Source of the DNA: Laguncularia racemosa | Taxonomy: Eukaryota > Streptophyta > Magnoliopsida > Myrtales > Combretaceae | Direction: 5' to 3' | NCBI GenBank assembly: GCA_037954665.1 | Contig: JBBMOL010000039.1 | Span: 1,984,001 to 2,048,000 of the forward strand | Length of the DNA: 64,000 nt | Part shown: piece by piece, positions 60,876-64,000 of the stretch | How positions within the stretch are numbered: the first letter of the stretch is position 1 | How the letters are laid out: each line of letters begins with the position of its first letter | Notes under the pieces: generated by a model | The model's database searches: none | What the model saw: the letters and a program-made list of their open reading frames with translations, nothing else | What the model was told of the DNA's origin: nothing | Translations under genes and position numbers: made by a program

Positions 60876-63800
60876 AGGAATAATATTTCAAATCCTTGAT
60901 CATATTGAAGCAAGAGTGCAAGAAGCACTGATTAAATCCGTCTGCTTGCCGCATGTCACAAAGCAATGTTGGGTCGAGAGCTGGAAGATATACACAGGGG
61001 GATGAATCCATCGGTTTTAGCCGAGAGTTCCATGAACATCTGCATTTGATTATAAATTTCACCATGGTAGCAATGTTGGTTCCTTAAATTAGGGAATGGG
61101 AACACCCATGAGCAGCTCCTTTGATGTAATATAGCATTTAGATAAAGCTTTTAAATGGCAGTTCAGCTTGTTTATTCCTCTTGTTTTGGATATGGTATAT
61201 TCCTCCAATGGCTCATATAAATGTCATTTTAGTGGACAACTCGTAGCATTCTTTTTTTTTTTTAAACTACTATATTATTACAATTCCCCAATCCATCCTA
61301 TGAAGAACCGGTATTTATACTACTTAAAGCGTCGCTTTTTATCGTTTTGGCATATCAGAAAGGATTAAGATAGCAAAGCCGAAGAAAACATCTGAATTAG
61401 CTATGACCAATAATTTATAGCACATAAAAGAGGATAAAGAATTTAATCTCCATTCGCCACATTGTTCAGATATGGGTTTGGTATGAATCATTAACAATGG
61501 CAGTCAATCGCCTATCAGAAACCCTTACGAATGCTCAAAGAGCTTAATTACGGTGGCACAATGCAGACACTGGAGGGTGATTCATCGGAAATGACATACC
61601 AACCCGTTGAGCCCTTAAGACGCAGCCCGATATCTTATTGGAAAGTAATCGCTTATCAGTGGTAGAATTAAAACGGGGGAGGATATCGAAATCGTTAACC
61701 GAGCTTAATTTTTTTTTCTTTTTTTATTTAGTTTGAAATTGTTAAATGTCATTTGTGTCTCTACTTATCAAACTTCCTACCATACATCTCACTTATACTC
61801 TTTTGACTATTTGAGTGCTTGTTATGTTATCTTATAAAAGCAGTAAATTTGACTGCAAAAGATCAATTAGATAGAAAACTTAGCATATTTAAATTTCAGG
61901 TGTAAAGTTTGTTAAATAAAAGTTCAGCTTGATATTGACATTTAGTAATTTTAAATTTTAAATATTATATAAAAAAAAGTAAAATTCAAGTAGTAATTAA
62001 GATACCATCGTATCAAAGCTGTCTAGTCAAACAAGATTGCTCATTATTTTATTGGTTTATCCACACCGAAAGTTCCTATATTATGCACAAGGTTTCACTC
62101 TACTAATAGCATGTTTGGTTTGTAAAATGAAATAAAGTAAAAATAGAATTGCAATTTTAGAAGAATTGAATAAAGAAATACTTATTCTTCGTGATTTTTT
62201 TGTCATCTTATGAATAGATATGGAAATATGTTGAAAAGAAATCATAGAATAATTATTTAGTTAATCCTATAAAGAATTCCAATTCTTCGTTTTATAACAA
62301 TAGTAATTCCATAAAATAATTATTCCACTAACAAAATAAAAAAATAGATTTATGGCAAAGAATTTCATAATACATTCCAACCTTATAAAGTGAACTAAAC
62401 TTGCTATAATTCTTAAGTGGACTCGAGCCATCTGGAACAAGTCTTCTCCAGCCTTCAAAGAGAAGCCCCAAACCGTGCGGTTGTAACACCGGTTTGGGAA
62501 GAATCCGAATCCAGTGAAGTCTTGGAGATATAGTTTCTTAATGCTTAGCACCGCACTAAATAGCCCTTTTCTTAATAACAAACGATGTTATCAAAAACAA
62601 CGAAAGCATCCAACTCTTATCATAATATAGAACCAATCTTCTACAAAGTGTAAATCGGATGCCCCCATCTCTGCTAAAGAAGCATAACGCTTTAAACAAA
62701 CCGTGGTCAGCAGGCGGCTTTTGCTGTTTCTAGCAGCAAAACTAAACCTACAACATATTAAAAGCTCTTGAAAGTACCATCCGCTTTGAGTTTAATGGTT
62801 GGAGGATTTCGATGGCCATGTCTGAGGGTGTCTATAGCAAAGGACTGGCTCGAATAGCAAGTTGTTGCAGCTCCGTGGAGCATTCTTCCATGGGTTTAAT
62901 AACAACCGGGTGCTGCAACACTTGGAATTCTAGAGAGGACATTCCAACTCCACCGATGAAATACCCCTTTTGGTCCCACCTAGAATTAGCTACAAGGCTT
63001 TGAATCTCCTGACTATTTAGTTGGCAAAATTGAATAATATAAGAGAAGAGAACAACACTATACAAGAATAACAATGCTGGATAATTCTATTCTATCATAT
63101 TTGTGTAATATAGGATACCAATTTTGGTAACAATATAAGGTATTTTTAGTATCAATATGAGAACTTATCGAATATAAAAAAAGTGATGATGATATGAAGT
63201 TATTTTTTTATGTTTTAAAAATGGACTTATTTCGTTCAATAAAATAAAATTTTGTTTCATAGAAGATATGGTATGAATTTTTTTTTGTTTTACCTAATAC
63301 TTTAAGGCCCTTTTTGCCTACTGACTTGGTTTTTTATGCAAATCAAACAAATGATTCAGGATTTTGTCCAATCTAGTATAAAAAAAATGATGGCGACCAA
63401 ATCTTACCAATAGTGTTTGGTTGATAGAACTAAATGACATAGAGAGAATAGGACAGTATTGTATAAGAAGAATAATATAATATATTTCTTTTGTATTATG
63501 TTTGGTTTATATAGTATAAGACACATTTTTATAATGATATTGGGTTATTTTTTGCATCAATATGAGAATTCATCAAAAGAGTTTTGGTGTCAATACAATA
63601 ATAAAAAAAAATAACAATATATGGTTATATTAAGGGGGGTTGATGTTGTAATCATTTTGTTCACTAAAATGAATTTTTGTATTATCAAATATATGATATA
63701 TTTTTTTTTTGTCAAGTACCTTTCTTTTATCTAATGACTTAGTTCATTATACAAATCAAACAAATAACTAAAATTTTTTTCTAATCCAATACCATAAAAT

Positions 63801-64000
63801 GTTGACAAGTAAGTATTACCTCAAGATTTGGTTTGTATCTCATTAGTGGTGGACTTGATTAATACTTCTCTATTTCCATGTGATGGTACTAAACTTTTCC
63901 ATAAATGAATCGTTTAAGTATCTTTCTTTTTTTTACAAAAGTAATAGCTAAACACCTTAACTTACCCCCAATTCCTACATACTAGGCTAATATTTTTTAT
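60876..64000. other. GatA 3' flank and AT-rich end of window
   Basis: The first 300 bp probably hold the GatA 3' untranslated region. The rest has no supportable gene. A segment near 62105-62340 (ATGTTTGGTTTG..., repeated GAATTCC-like pieces) resembles short transposon-derived repeats. 63105-63790 holds an imperfect direct repeat. Confidence 0.5.
63105..63790. repeat. Imperfect direct repeat, spacing about 400 bp
   Basis: Matching landmarks occur in the same order twice: TATCAATATGAGAA (near 63151 and 63555), a long A/T stretch, CTNATGACTTNGTT (near 63318 and 63738), and CAAATCAAACAAAT (near 63340 and 63755). Probably two related transposon-derived units in tandem. No termini defined. Confidence 0.55.

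Noticed and set aside
62267..63074. Minus-strand frames (62267-62581 and 62832-63074) as the end of another gene
   Set aside because: The second has somewhat protein-like content (WDQKGYFIGGVGMSSLEF), but no family was recognised, the frames do not join cleanly, and no second exon was found inside the window.
1..64000. tRNA, rRNA, CRISPR or bacterial operon features
   Set aside because: None seen on reading. The gene structure, introns and retrotransposons are all those of a plant nuclear genome.

Overview
The window is nuclear DNA from a flowering plant, most likely a eudicot. It is AT-rich. Its three host genes are split by GT-AG introns, and the space between them is filled with LTR retrotransposons, LINE fragments and AT-rich spacer. 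No bacterial features, rRNA, tRNA or CRISPR array were recognised. The species cannot be named from the sequence.

Host genes, all on the + strand. (1) 1122-7312 is a five-exon TRICHOME BIREFRINGENCE-LIKE (TBL/PMR5, DUF231) gene whose spliced frame is open for 359 codons. It is followed in tandem by a second copy at 8536-11835, which has kept the same five-exon plan but carries three small frameshifts. (2) 31465-39743 is a 15-exon gene for ARPC1, the WD40 subunit of the actin-nucleating Arp2/3 complex (377 codons). (3) 55192-60875 is a 10-exon gene for GatA, the organellar glutamyl-tRNA(Gln) amidotransferase subunit A (543 codons, catalytic Lys-Ser-Ser visible). I assigned splice sites by hand from GT-AG signals and family homology, and every exon junction of these three genes keeps the frame. 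The three genes have unrelated functions; only the two TBL copies are related.

Mobile DNA. 13.1-18.9 kb holds minus-strand LINE remnants (RNase H, zf-RVT, RT), with a heavily decayed plus-strand plant mobile domain (PMD) gene between them. 20572-30480 is a complete but decayed Sirevirus-type Ty1/Copia element on the minus strand: paired LTRs, PBS, PPT, gag and pol full of stops, and a third ORF still open for 454 codons. 41590-45725 is a short, internally deleted Ty3/Gypsy element whose two LTRs each contain an extra LTR-end/PBS junction. 47436-53177 is a young, nearly complete Ty3/Gypsy element whose LTRs differ only by transitions and two short indels, with CpG-dense palindromic repeats in U3. 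Both Gypsy elements are flanked by the same 5-bp target duplication, ATACT.

The points most worth following up are the composite LTR of the small Gypsy element, the preserved third ORF of the Copia element, the palindromic repeats of the large Gypsy LTR, and a promoter-like block on the minus strand inside GatA intron 8 (heat-shock-element-like array, TATA box, splice-donor and splice-acceptor matches, then ATG).
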